DNA of 25,911 nucleotides, taken from NCBI GenBank assembly GCA_964523725.1, contig CAZGAU010000069.1, positions 1-25,911 of the forward strand, read 5' to 3'. The notes beneath the pieces are model-generated. The model made no database searches and was not told the DNA's origin. It saw only the letters and a list, made by a program, of their open reading frames with translations. Every line of letters starts with the position of its first letter. Position 1 is the stretch's first letter. Source of the DNA: JADJNW01 sp964523725 (GTDB lineage Bacteria > Bacteroidota > Bacteroidia > Chitinophagales > Saprospiraceae). Shown piece after piece: positions 1 to 7,666 of this stretch. A program made the translations under genes and the position numbers.

Positions 1-127
1 TTGTAAATAAAGAGACAATTTTAAGTTTAAATAAAATATTTTATAAGAATTTGATAGTCAGATTGATTCGACGGTCGACTGTTGACTGTAAAACTGTCCG
101 ACTACTTAACAATGTAAAAAGAAGTAA

Positions 128-727
128 ATGACAACCGCAACCATTTCCGCAAAAACAGCCAAAACTGAATATCCGGTCATAGATATTATAAAAAAGCGAT
201 ACAGTCCAAGAGTTTTTGCAAAAAAGGACATTGATAAAAACACCTTCCACACCCTGATGGAAGCCGTGCGCTGGGCGGCGAGTTCCAGAAATGAGCAACC
301 CTGGCGTTTTATTTATGCTTTCCGCGGCTCGGATGCGTATGAAAAAATGTACAGCATTTTGAGTGAAAATAATCAAAAATGGACTAAAAATGCGCCTTTA
401 TTGATGTTGGCTGCGTATAAAGAAAAATTTGATCATGGGAAGGAAAACTTTCACGCCCTGCATGATTTGGGCTTAGCCCTGGGTAATATGACCGCGCAGG
501 CACAATCTATGGGCATCGGGCTGCATCATATGGCCGGTGTAAATTGGCAAAAAGCGCATGAAATATTTAATGTTCCGGAAGGATATCATGTTTCTACGGC
601 TATAGCGGTGGGTTATTATGGCGGCGATCCCGCGGACCTACCCGAAAAACTCGCACAAACAGAAACCGCCGAACGCAAGCGCAAACCGCAAAAGGAATTT
701 CTCTTTGCGGGTACCTGGGGGAAGTAG
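128..727 (+). CDS. Nitroreductase family protein (FMN-dependent)
   Basis: This 199-residue protein matches the nitroreductase fold, whose members are cytoplasmic FMN enzymes that use NAD(P)H to reduce nitro compounds, quinones or related substrates. The sequence shows the N-terminal FMN phosphate-binding pattern RYSPRVF (about residues 24-30), the segment SSRNEQPWRF (about 52-61), and the helix with GNMTAQAQSMGIGLHH (about 119-134) that shapes the flavin pocket in this family. The length is normal for a single-domain member. The ATG follows an A-rich leader with no clear Shine-Dalgarno sequence, as is usual in Bacteroidota. It stands alone: downstream lie two inverted repeats and a tRNA on the opposite strand. 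The family assignment is firm, but the substrate cannot be deduced. Confidence 0.9.
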   Translation: MTTATISAKTAKTEYPVIDIIKKRYSPRVFAKKDIDKNTFHTLMEAVRWAASSRNEQPWRFIYAFRGSDAYEKMYSILSENNQKWTKNAPLLMLAAYKEKFDHGKENFHALHDLGLALGNMTAQAQSMGIGLHHMAGVNWQKAHEIFNVPEGYHVSTAIAVGYYGGDPADLPEKLAQTETAERKRKPQKEFLFAGTWGK

Positions 728-735
728 CACAAAAT

Positions 736-820
736 TTGAAATTTCTATTTCAAGGACATGCAGCAAGACCCAAATTAAAACCCCATGCTGAAAACTACCA
801 TCAACAAAGGGTTTTAATTT
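736..820. terminator. Two inverted repeats between nitroreductase gene and tRNA-Arg, probable terminator
   Basis: A 12-bp perfect inverted repeat (AAATTAAAACCC at 772-783, GGGTTTTAATTT at 809-820) encloses a 25-nt loop. It is preceded by a smaller one (TTGAAAT at 736-742, ATTTCAA at 747-753). The larger stem ends in a T-rich run on the plus strand, and it lies between the convergent nitroreductase gene and tRNA. It could end transcription in both directions. The loop is long for a classical intrinsic terminator, so the role is inferred. Confidence 0.45.
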
Positions 821-828
821 TTGGATTG

Positions 829-901
829 TGACCCCGTCAGGATTCGAACCTGAGACCCATTGCTTAGAAGGCAATTGCTCTATCCACTGAGCTACGGGGC
901 C
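829..901 (-). tRNA. tRNA-Arg (anticodon UCU)
   Basis: Read on the minus strand, the sequence folds into a complete cloverleaf. The acceptor stem GGCCCCG pairs with CGGGGTC (one G-U pair), the D-stem is GCTC/GAGC, and the anticodon stem ATTGC/GCAAT holds the loop CTTCTAA. The anticodon is therefore TCT, which reads AGA (and AGG by wobble). The T-stem TCAGG/CCTGA carries the loop TTCGAAT. The discriminator base is A and CCA is not encoded. A promoter-like element lies 32 bp upstream. Confidence 0.97.
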
Positions 902-932
902 GATCACGCTGTGCCTTTTTTCAAAAGCAGTG

Positions 933-963
933 CAAATTTAGAAGATTTTTTTGGTTAGTACAA
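933..963 (-). promoter_or_regulatory. Bacteroidota-type promoter for tRNA-Arg
   Basis: On the minus strand, a perfect -7 box TAAATTTG (933-940) lies 20 bp downstream of a -33 TTG (961-963). This fits the Bacteroidota TTG-N17..23-TAnnTTTG consensus. The expected start of transcription would be about 25 nt before the tRNA 5' end. The match is by eye only. Confidence 0.6.
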
Positions 964-1049
964 CTGAAAATTTCTGAAAATACTCTTTTCTTTATTCTTA
1001 CAACTTTTCCGATGCTGGTTCTGTTCCAATTTTGTTAAAAATATTGACC

Positions 1050-1970
1050 ATGGGCACTCGTTTACTTTACTGGCTGCTGCGCCGCAAACGCTTTTATTTT
1101 TCAATCGCTTTCATTGGATTCCTGGTTTTTGCTTATGATTTCCTGGAGTTCCGGCAAACTAATATGGCCCTCAAACAGGAATTGCGTCAAAATCCGTTGC
1201 ACATGGAAGCATCCATCGACTTCTATCAGGAGCCGCAACGCCGCATCCGCTATGTGGAAATCGGAGATGACTCCAAACCGTTGATCGTCTTTATTCATGG
1301 CGCTCCCAGCTCTATTTCTTTCTGGCAAAGCCTGCTCACCGATAGTATTTTACTGAGCAATGCCAAATTAATGGCCGTGGACCGCCCGGGATACGGTTAC
1401 TCCAACTACGGCAAGCCCGAAGTGTCCATTAAAGAACAAGCCCGCCTGATTGCTTCAATTTTAAAGGAAAAACGTGCACTTTTCAGAAAGGTCATTCTGC
1501 ACGGCTCGTCTTACGGCGGCACCGTGGCGGCAAGAATTGCTATGGATTACCCGAATCTGATCGATGGTTTGCTCTTGCAATCGGCGTCTCTGGAACCAGG
1601 CGCTGAAACGACTTACGATATCACTTATCCGACAACCCACTGGGCACTGGAGTGGCTGATTCCGGGGTCTTTTAAAGTCGCCAATCATGAAAAACTGACG
1701 CACCGTCAGCAATTAGAACTCATGCGTCCGCTATGGGGCAGGATTGTGGCTCCAACCATTATTTTACAAGGTGGTTCTGATGGATTGATCTTTCCTTCCA
1801 ATGCGGATTATGCGCTGAAAAAGCTGGTCAATGCGTGTTCTGTGGAGTTGCAGATCGCGCCGGAAAGTGGACATGATCTACTCTGGACGCGGCAGGGACT
1901 GCTCGTAGCTTCGCTGATGAAATTGGTCGGAGACACTACTTACGCAAATTTGAGCCAGTTCAACCGCTGA
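1050..1970 (+). CDS. Membrane-anchored alpha/beta hydrolase
   Basis: The protein is an alpha/beta-hydrolase fold enzyme of about 306 residues. Starting from the ATG, an arginine-rich segment (LLRRKR) is followed by one hydrophobic helix (about residues 16-30), so the catalytic domain is probably tethered to the inner membrane. Visible catalytic features are the oxyanion motif HGAPSS (about 83-88), the nucleophile elbow GSSYG with Ser154, Asp244 in GGSD, and His275 in SGHD. An upstream TTG at 1032 would add six residues, but ATG at 1050 is the more likely start. The fold and triad are clear; the substrate (ester, lactone, epoxide or other) is not. The gene lies upstream of ung on the same strand, 84 bp away, without an obvious functional link. 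Confidence 0.88.
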   Translation: MGTRLLYWLLRRKRFYFSIAFIGFLVFAYDFLEFRQTNMALKQELRQNPLHMEASIDFYQEPQRRIRYVEIGDDSKPLIVFIHGAPSSISFWQSLLTDSILLSNAKLMAVDRPGYGYSNYGKPEVSIKEQARLIASILKEKRALFRKVILHGSSYGGTVAARIAMDYPNLIDGLLLQSASLEPGAETTYDITYPTTHWALEWLIPGSFKVANHEKLTHRQQLELMRPLWGRIVAPTIILQGGSDGLIFPSNADYALKKLVNACSVELQIAPESGHDLLWTRQGLLVASLMKLVGDTTYANLSQFNR

Positions 1971-1997
1971 TTTTTACTATCTTGCATTTGAAAACTT

Positions 1998-2005
1998 TAA
2001 TTTTG
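1998..2005 (+). promoter_or_regulatory. Possible -7 box upstream of ung
   Basis: TAATTTTG matches the Bacteroidota -7 consensus TAnnTTTG and lies 49 bp before the ung start codon. No TTG occurs at the expected 17-23 bp upstream (the nearest gives 13 bp), so this is weak. Confidence 0.25.
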
Positions 2006-2054
2006 AGACCATTTCAATCTATCAACCCTTAAAATCTGATAAACCCGGAAAAAA

Positions 2055-2726
2055 ATGAGCGATGTAAAAATCGAAGCGAGTTGGAAAGAGGTATTGCAAA
2101 ACGAATTTTCCCAGCCTTATTTCCATGATCTTGCTGCATTTTTGCGCAAAGAAAAGGAAGCCGGAAAAACGATTTACCCCCCTGGCTCCCTGATTTTCAA
2201 CGCTTTTAATATTACACCTTTCCAAGAAGTGAAAGTTGTGATTCTCGGACAAGATCCCTATCATAATCCGGGTGAAGCGATGGGTTTGTCTTTTTCCGTA
2301 CCCAAAGGGGTGAAAATCCCACCATCGCTGCAAAATATTTATAAGGAACTAAAAGATGATGTCGGTATTCATATTCCCGACCATGGCGACCTCACTCCCT
2401 GGGCAAAACAGGGCGTGTTTCTGCTCAATGCGATGCTGACCGTAGAGCGCAATAAACCACAATCGCATCATAAAATCGGCTGGCAAAATTTTACCGATGC
2501 CGTGATACGCAAGCTTTCTGAAGGGCGGGAACAGCTGGTATTCATGCTTTGGGGCAATTTTGCCAAAAAGAAAAATATACTAATCGACAAGTCCAGACAT
2601 CTCGTTCTGGAAGCGCCACACCCCTCCCCGCTCGCCGGGGGCGCTTTTTTTGGTTGTAAACATTTTTCCAAAGCCAATCATTATTTAGAACAAAACGGAA
2701 AAGAACCGATTGACTGGCAGTTATGA
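2055..2726 (+). CDS. ung: Uracil-DNA glycosylase, family 1
   Basis: This 223-residue enzyme removes uracil from DNA, starting base-excision repair in the cytoplasm. The family 1 signatures are complete. The water-activating motif GQDPYH (residues 65-70) has Asp67 as the catalytic base and Tyr69 guarding the pocket. Phe80 stacks on uracil, LLNAMLTV (123-130) contains the uracil-reading Asn125, and HPSPL (189-193) provides the catalytic His189 and the minor-groove loop. The length is typical. ATG at 2055 is the first in-frame start and matches family N-termini. The stop codon lies inside a short AT-rich inverted repeat, and the convergent next gene ends 22 bp further on. Confidence 0.97.
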   Translation: MSDVKIEASWKEVLQNEFSQPYFHDLAAFLRKEKEAGKTIYPPGSLIFNAFNITPFQEVKVVILGQDPYHNPGEAMGLSFSVPKGVKIPPSLQNIYKELKDDVGIHIPDHGDLTPWAKQGVFLLNAMLTVERNKPQSHHKIGWQNFTDAVIRKLSEGREQLVFMLWGNFAKKKNILIDKSRHLVLEAPHPSPLAGGAFFGCKHFSKANHYLEQNGKEPIDWQL

Positions 2727-2746
2727 TATATGAATATCATAGTTTT
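2723..2746 (+). terminator. AT-rich hairpin with T-run at the end of ung
   Basis: A perfect 7-bp inverted repeat (ATGATAT at 2723-2729, ATATCAT at 2734-2740, 4-nt loop) is followed by AGTTTTATTT. It overlaps the ung stop codon. The stem is weak because it is AT-rich, so termination efficiency is uncertain. Confidence 0.4.
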
Positions 2747-2748
2747 AT

Positions 2749-5361
2749 TTAAAAAATAATCCGATATGTATATACACTGTCTCCGCTGGTAACCACAAGA
2801 ATCTGCTGCCCATTACCAAATAAATCTGTAATAAAAAACTGAGAATCACCGGCTAACGGAAAGTCGGGATAGGGTTGCCCCTCTGGCGACATCAACTGAA
2901 TCTGTTTTTTTTCTTTTGAAATTACTCCCACCAGCGCTTTATCTCTGCCCGGAATATTTACTGCGCATATTTCGTCCTGCCTGGTATCAAATGAATAACG
3001 ATATAATAAATTGAACCGATCATTATTATCATAATAATGAACCGTTAAAACTGTATCACTCAAAGCCAGGTAATCTTTCTGTTCATTACCTGTAACATCA
3101 GCAAATACAAAGCGAACCGGTGCCTTGGCATCCGATAACAATCCTAGTCGAAACGTAAAACCATTCATTCTGATAATATGTGCACCCCCATTTCGATCTG
3201 TTGCTACGATTCGATCATCTTGTTGTGAAACCTCAAAATCCGGTGCAGATGGGAACGGCCCCGGCAAATTGCGTGGGGAAATACGGTAACTGCCGTCCCG
3301 CTGATAAGCAGCAAAACGCCCCTGCTCATTTAGTACAACTAAATAATCCTGGCCATGATATTGAAAATGTAGTAATGGATGTCGCACCTCCCCCACTCCG
3401 CGCAGCGGATTCCAGCCCAGCAACGGGCGCCCGAGTTTATCAAACCCATAAATCGCGCCATTCGCACAAGCCACAAAAAAGCTGTAATCGCGGTTCTGGT
3501 TGAAATCTACCACTGCAACGCCATTGGTAGCCGGGGTTTGTAAGGGTATGGGAAAAGCCCCCTGTTCCTCCCCATCCATTCCAAGGAGGTAAATATTACG
3601 AGCAGTATTACATAATAAAGAAACGGAGCCTTCGCCATAATACTGGATCGAATGTACGATGGAAAGCAACGCACCGTCCAATTTCTTTTTCCACAATATA
3701 CGTCCCTGAGGATGAAGCAAATACAAATTAAAATCAGCGTCCTGAACGGCAATAGCCTCGGGTTTTGCAGGATTTACGCCAACCGGTATCGCGGGTGTAA
3801 TCGCATCGGATTCCAGCAGGGTTTTCCAGGCAATGCTGGTTTTGCTGGTCGCTTCCGGAGCAAGGCTTGGCGTCCAGTAGCCCTCCATGGACCAACTAAG
3901 CCCCTGATCGTTGAAAATCAAGGCAAACTGTCCGCTTTTTTCGGGTTGACCGGCTTGTAAAAGCACATCGGTACGAAGTGCATCGCGGATACGAGGTGCA
4001 AGATTGACAAGGTTTGCGTACACAAACTGTTGTGCAGGTTTATCCTTCAGTTTTTGATATAAGCGCAGAAAATCAGGGCTTTGTGCAAGCGTTTTTCCTA
4101 CAATATATTCATCCATCCAGACCTCCAGCGAGGAACGCGATCCGGCAAACACCACATAATTTTCAAGTACAACAAAATAAGGGTTCGACATTTCAAAAGG
4201 TAGCGGCAAAGCTCCAAACAAGCTTTCCTCCATCACCTGACGCACCTGAAAGGTCTGATATTCATAAGATTGCAATAGTCCGGCCTCGGTACCCAGCTTT
4301 GCCAGCGCCTGCTCAGTCTTTTCAGCATCTGTAAAATGGAAAATGAGCAACCGGTCAGACTGAGTGCCTACCATCGCCATTTCGTCTTCCATCCAGGAAA
4401 GGATATAACGCGAGAACCGGTCGGAGCGACTTCTCAGCAGTTTCCGGGCATTGGACACGCTGAGCCACTGCACTGTGGCAATATTTTCAGGAATAATACG
4501 CCAGATTTCATGGGGTATCTTTGCACTTTGACCCGCCATTGCACGCCACAGATGATCACCTCCCGCCGGAGCAAGTCCGCCATTCAACCGAATCAAACGA
4601 CCTTCCTGCTGGAAATCCAGTCGCAACCATTCTGTTACATTACCCCATTGCGCAGTCGTGTTTTTGCCGGAATTTTGCAGCCAATCACCCAATAAAACCG
4701 GAAAATTGCCAGGATTTACAAATACGGAAAACGCTGCCCCATCCGGTTGCCGGTAATATAAAGGTTTAAAACCATCGTCCCGAAGCAGACTGGAACCAGG
4801 CTTGGTCAACCGGCTGAGCGACTCCTCCACCAGTAAAGGATACTCCGCGACCAGCAGGAGGTTTCGGTATTTTGCAAGGGACAACTCGCTGCCATTTCCG
4901 AGAATCAACCTGTAAACGCGCTGATTTCGAAAAAAAGAAGCTTGCACCCGTTCCGGAGCGATCCCGGTGATCAAAGAATCCATATGAAAATCGGCGCCAC
5001 GAACGTTGGCAATGGCGCTTGTAGTCAAATTTCCGGAGCCGGCATTTTGAAGCATAAACAAAAGCTGGAAAGACCGGTCTTTCAAACCCGGAACAGCAGC
5101 CAGCACGCGCCGCAGAGTCAATTGTTCCTCTTGTAGATTACCCTCGGCAAACCAGTTATTTAGTAAACTATCCGCGCTGAAATGCTGATTTGAGCGCATA
5201 AAAGTCCGGCCATCGGCAAAAGAAAAGACAACGCTTGTATTGGTAGAAACCGCCTCCAATGGATCAATGGGTATGCCCGGCAAGCGAAAAAGATACTGCC
5301 AAACCCACAAAAGTAAAATCAATGCAATAAGTGCCGGAATAAATAGTTTTTTGGAATTCAA
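2749..5361 (-). CDS. Large membrane-anchored protein, DUF3352-like N-terminus and beta-propeller-like C-terminus
   Basis: This 870-residue protein has no identified function. One N-terminal hydrophobic helix (about residues 6-25) is followed by a long extracytoplasmic region, so it looks anchored in the inner membrane facing the periplasm. Residues of about 30-500 resemble the DUF3352 family (repeated SLSRL-, NYVVFAGS- and VWMDEYI-type segments). From about 510 the protein contains repeated strands ending in aromatic-aspartate turns (DADFNLYLLHPQGRILW, GAIYGFDKLGRPLLGW, VFADVTGNEQKDYLAL), typical of a PQQ/FG-GAP-like propeller. The start appears to be TTG at 5361, because the next in-frame Met is at residue 55, past the membrane helix; an ATT codon just upstream is the only alternative. 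It is divergent from the DUF423 gene. Domain assignments are by eye. Confidence 0.8.
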   Translation of the reverse strand: MNSKKLFIPALIALILLLWVWQYLFRLPGIPIDPLEAVSTNTSVVFSFADGRTFMRSNQHFSADSLLNNWFAEGNLQEEQLTLRRVLAAVPGLKDRSFQLLFMLQNAGSGNLTTSAIANVRGADFHMDSLITGIAPERVQASFFRNQRVYRLILGNGSELSLAKYRNLLLVAEYPLLVEESLSRLTKPGSSLLRDDGFKPLYYRQPDGAAFSVFVNPGNFPVLLGDWLQNSGKNTTAQWGNVTEWLRLDFQQEGRLIRLNGGLAPAGGDHLWRAMAGQSAKIPHEIWRIIPENIATVQWLSVSNARKLLRSRSDRFSRYILSWMEDEMAMVGTQSDRLLIFHFTDAEKTEQALAKLGTEAGLLQSYEYQTFQVRQVMEESLFGALPLPFEMSNPYFVVLENYVVFAGSRSSLEVWMDEYIVGKTLAQSPDFLRLYQKLKDKPAQQFVYANLVNLAPRIRDALRTDVLLQAGQPEKSGQFALIFNDQGLSWSMEGYWTPSLAPEATSKTSIAWKTLLESDAITPAIPVGVNPAKPEAIAVQDADFNLYLLHPQGRILWKKKLDGALLSIVHSIQYYGEGSVSLLCNTARNIYLLGMDGEEQGAFPIPLQTPATNGVAVVDFNQNRDYSFFVACANGAIYGFDKLGRPLLGWNPLRGVGEVRHPLLHFQYHGQDYLVVLNEQGRFAAYQRDGSYRISPRNLPGPFPSAPDFEVSQQDDRIVATDRNGGAHIIRMNGFTFRLGLLSDAKAPVRFVFADVTGNEQKDYLALSDTVLTVHYYDNNDRFNLLYRYSFDTRQDEICAVNIPGRDKALVGVISKEKKQIQLMSPEGQPYPDFPLAGDSQFFITDLFGNGQQILVVTSGDSVYTYRIIF

Positions 5362-5384
5362 AATGCCGGTTTTTATTACCTTTG
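5351..5384 (+). promoter_or_regulatory. Candidate promoter for the DUF423 gene
   Basis: TACCTTTG (5377-5384) matches the Bacteroidota -7 box exactly, and TTG at 5351-5353 lies 23 bp upstream, at the long end of the accepted spacing. The predicted transcript would start near 5391, about 40 nt before the ATG. The -33 element overlaps the first codons of the divergent gene. Confidence 0.45.
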
Positions 5385-5429
5385 AAATAATATTAATGAT
5401 ATTTACACAATGATACTAAACTTTTGGAA

Positions 5430-5837
5430 ATGAGGAAACAGTTTCTCCGATTAGGAAGTATTTTGGGCATGCTCGCGGTTGCTTTGGGCGCTTTTGCTTC
5501 ACACAGTTTAAAAGGTATGTTGAATGCCGAAGCCCTTGCTACATTTGAAATTGGCGTACGGTATCAATTTTATCATGCATTGGCACTGCTGGTGGTGGGT
5601 GTGCTTTCATATGTACGCAAAACTAAATATCTGGACGTAGCCGGTTGGCTTTTTTTCTTTGGTACCCTGTTTTTCTCTGGCTCTTTATACCTGCTTTCCT
5701 TTAAAGATATCGCGTTTCAATTTCCTACCCGGGTGATCGGACCGATAACGCCGTTCGGAGGCACGCTATTCATTGCCGGATGGTTCTTTTTATTGCTTTC
5801 CAGTTTTCAATCTGTGGAAAGAAACTCCAGATCCTAA
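5430..5837 (+). CDS. DUF423 family small membrane protein
   Basis: This 135-residue inner-membrane protein belongs to the DUF423 (YgdD-like) family, whose biochemical role is unknown. It shows the family N-terminal pattern with LGAFASHSLK (about residues 19-28), then YQFYHALALL (about 46-55), a GTLFFSGSLYLL helix and the C-terminal PFGGTLFIAGW motif, giving four membrane helices. The length is typical. A TTG at 5424 would add two residues, but ATG at 5430 is preferred. It is transcribed away from the large DUF3352-like gene and towards the terminator that it shares with the oxidase-assembly operon. Confidence 0.9.
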   Translation: MRKQFLRLGSILGMLAVALGAFASHSLKGMLNAEALATFEIGVRYQFYHALALLVVGVLSYVRKTKYLDVAGWLFFFGTLFFSGSLYLLSFKDIAFQFPTRVIGPITPFGGTLFIAGWFFLLLSSFQSVERNSRS

Positions 5838-5941
5838 AAAACATTACCGGTTTAATAATAATTTTTTGTAACGCAACTGCGTTTACTTTAGAACTTTTTA
5901 CCCCGACATTTTTTATTATTCCGTCATAATTCCAGAAAATA

Positions 5942-5970
5942 AAAGCCATCCCCGCTGTGGAGATGGCTTT
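5942..5970. terminator. Bidirectional intrinsic terminator
   Basis: A 9-bp perfect stem (AAAGCCATC at 5942-5950, GATGGCTTT at 5962-5970) can be lengthened by two C-G pairs past a bulge. T-rich sequence follows on both strands. It sits between the convergent DUF423 gene and the small CPMC protein gene and should end both transcripts. Confidence 0.75.
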
Positions 5971-5991
5971 CCGTTTTCTTACAAAAGTTAT

Positions 5992-6252
5992 TTATGATTC
6001 TTCCTCTTTTTCGTTTTCCTTGCGTCGATTTCTCCACCATACATAACCGATAGCCCCCACAATCAAATAAGGAGTAGCCAACATATATAAAATCCCGGTA
6101 TTCAGACCCTTACCAGCAGTGCCGCCATCTTTCAAATTACTTTCAGCGGCGATCTTACACATCGGGCACTGCGCCTGTACCTGTGGAGCAGCCAGATTGA
6201 ACATAAAAACAAGTGCTGCAATGCTTGCTATTTTCCAGAATTTATTTTTCAT
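5992..6252 (-). CDS. Small secreted/membrane protein with CPMC motif
   Basis: The product has 86 residues. It has a signal peptide (MKNKFWKIASIAALVFMFNLAAPQ, cut probably after VQAQ at about 28), then directly the motif CPMCK, a short glycine-rich stretch, one membrane helix (about residues 54-72) and a charged tail rich in Lys and Glu. Topology would place the CxxC pair in the periplasm next to the membrane. It is the last gene of the SCO-like/DUF420 operon beside the oxidase genes. Similar small proteins with a CPMC motif are, to my recollection, common beside cox genes in Bacteroidota, but no function is established. A role in copper handling or thiol exchange during oxidase assembly is inference from motif and position. 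Confidence 0.82.
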   Translation of the reverse strand: MKNKFWKIASIAALVFMFNLAAPQVQAQCPMCKIAAESNLKDGGTAGKGLNTGILYMLATPYLIVGAIGYVWWRNRRKENEKEEES

Positions 6253-6273
6253 AAAACATTGTTTTTAAACTTA

Positions 6274-6852
6274 TTACGAATAATAGGGCATGAGCATCAA
6301 ATAACAAATGGGACCGGTGATTGCCACATACAACCACAATGGAAAAACCCATCGCGCCATTTTTCGGTGCCGCTCAACCTGGTTTGTATATGCTCTGATA
6401 AAAGTAAATAAAATAAACGGCAAAGTCAACGCCGCCAGGGTAATATGACTTAGTAATAACACTAAATAAACGGTGCGCGTAGAGCCCAACGCTGCCTTCT
6501 CTGCCACGCTCACAACTCCATCGCGGTTGGCGTCGCCAAACAAGGTTTCGGGCGTGGTAAAATGATAAGCTACGTACGACAGCAAAAACATAACCGATAA
6601 GGTCATCGCTACATAAATCATGCGACGGTGCATCACCACATTCTTTTGCTTGATAAAATACAAAGCAACGGTCAGCACGATCGCCGTCAGGGCATTCAAA
6701 CTCGCGTGGAAAGGTGGCAGGAAACTAAAATCCCAGCCCTCTGGCAGGGGAATTTTCACCCGACGCATTAGCCCCACCAGCAACAAAACCGCACCGGTAA
6801 TAACCCATGCCCACACATCGAGCCGTTTTGATAATTGAATGTTTTGCTCCAT
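6274..6852 (-). CDS. DUF420 family membrane protein with an EF-hand-like loop
   Basis: This 192-residue protein has five or so membrane helices and the DUF420 hallmarks: PPFHASLNALTA (about 46-57), then MHRRMIYVAM (about 74-83), LLSHITLAALTLPF (about 133-146) and HRKMARWVFPLWLYVAITGP (about 162-181). DUF420 proteins are often encoded with cytochrome oxidase and SCO genes and are thought to help haem-copper oxidase assembly. Between helices, residues 107-118 form DANRDGVVSVAE, which has every position of a calcium-binding EF-hand/dockerin loop. A TTG at 6861 is possible, but ATG at 6852 is preferred. It starts 31 bp after the SCO-like gene and 21 bp separate it from the CPMC gene, so the three form one operon. 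Confidence 0.88.
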   Translation of the reverse strand: MEQNIQLSKRLDVWAWVITGAVLLLVGLMRRVKIPLPEGWDFSFLPPFHASLNALTAIVLTVALYFIKQKNVVMHRRMIYVAMTLSVMFLLSYVAYHFTTPETLFGDANRDGVVSVAEKAALGSTRTVYLVLLLSHITLAALTLPFILFTFIRAYTNQVERHRKMARWVFPLWLYVAITGPICYLMLMPYYS

Positions 6853-6883
6853 GTTCTTCAAACAATCATTTTTGAGTGAAATG

Positions 6884-7546
6884 CTATTGTTCTGTTTGTT
6901 TTCTTTTGATTGAGGTCGAAGTACGCTCCTTGCCTTTAGGTAACAGCAAAGCAGTGTGTTCTACGAGCCTCTTCACTTCGTTATTATTTGTAATATTATA
7001 TTTTTGCCGAACCGTGCCGCTGGTATCCGTAAGCGCAAAATGCTGATCAATTTCCTCCAAAGGTATTTTATACACATTGGTTGCAATGGTCCTGAACACC
7101 TCCGGGTTATCTTTCAGGAAAAAGCACTGCGCCGAATCCTGTAGTTGATATTGTTGCGCAAAGCGTTCAACTTCCTCGCTTGTCGCCGAAGTATCGACTA
7201 CATGAATCAGAAATGCCAAATCACTGCGCTCATCGAACTGGTCATGCAGACGCTGGAGCCAGGCGCCACTTTGCTTGGTGATTTCCTTATTCTGAAAATT
7301 CAGGAAAGAGGTGATGACCATTTTTTTTGCAATATTCTGATTGTCAAGTGTTTTGCCCGAAAACGTCTTTAGGGAAATGGAAGGAACTTTGCCAAGATCA
7401 TCCAGATCCGCCATTACTTCTTTGCGATATTCAAGGCCTGTTCTCAAATAATACCAGGAACCAATCGGAAGTCCTACCAGCAGAAGGAAGAGGATTGCGA
7501 TTGCAACAACAATGGTGCTATTTCTTCTCGATGTCTGCGCTGTCAT
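6884..7546 (-). CDS. SCO1/SenC-like protein lacking the copper-binding cysteines
   Basis: This 220-residue protein has one N-terminal membrane helix (about residues 11-29) and a periplasmic thioredoxin-like domain. The overall pattern follows SCO/SenC copper chaperones: a strand, then the active-site loop (about 78-92), a helix, LIHVVDT, then a C-terminal IDQHFALTDTSGTVR that keeps the family histidine (His169). However, the site that should read CPxxC is FLNFQNKEIT, with no cysteine. The only Cys in the domain is Cys141, elsewhere. It therefore probably cannot load CuA like classical SCO. The C-terminus is rich in Lys, Arg and Thr. It follows a terminator, so it heads its own operon. Fold assignment is by motif and context; a generic thioredoxin-like protein is the alternative. 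Confidence 0.72.
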   Translation of the reverse strand: MTAQTSRRNSTIVVAIAILFLLLVGLPIGSWYYLRTGLEYRKEVMADLDDLGKVPSISLKTFSGKTLDNQNIAKKMVITSFLNFQNKEITKQSGAWLQRLHDQFDERSDLAFLIHVVDTSATSEEVERFAQQYQLQDSAQCFFLKDNPEVFRTIATNVYKIPLEEIDQHFALTDTSGTVRQKYNITNNNEVKRLVEHTALLLPKGKERTSTSIKRKQTEQ

Positions 7547-7633
7547 GCTGCGAAATTTAATCTATCAACTCTAAAACTTTGCAACCGGTAAAAGGTTGTC
7601 AGGAAAACGTCAAAGTCCTCTCTATTAAATGGA

Positions 7634-7661
7634 AAAGGCGAGGATTTTCGTCCTCGCCTTT
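7634..7661 (-). terminator. Terminator of the act-cox operon
   Basis: A perfect 11-bp stem (AAAGGCGAGGA at 7634-7644, TCCTCGCCTTT at 7651-7661) with a 6-nt loop lies five bases past the stop codon of the subunit IV gene. On the minus strand it is followed by a T-rich run. It separates the main respiratory operon from the SCO-like operon. Confidence 0.85.
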
Positions 7662-7666
7662 CTGAC

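Noticed and set aside
638..907. Minus-strand frame across the tRNA-Arg
   Set aside because: It reads through the tRNA gene and the end of the nitroreductase gene and has no protein features.
5942..5970. Possible small RNA at the bidirectional hairpin
   Set aside because: The position between convergent genes with T-rich flanks is fully explained by a terminator.
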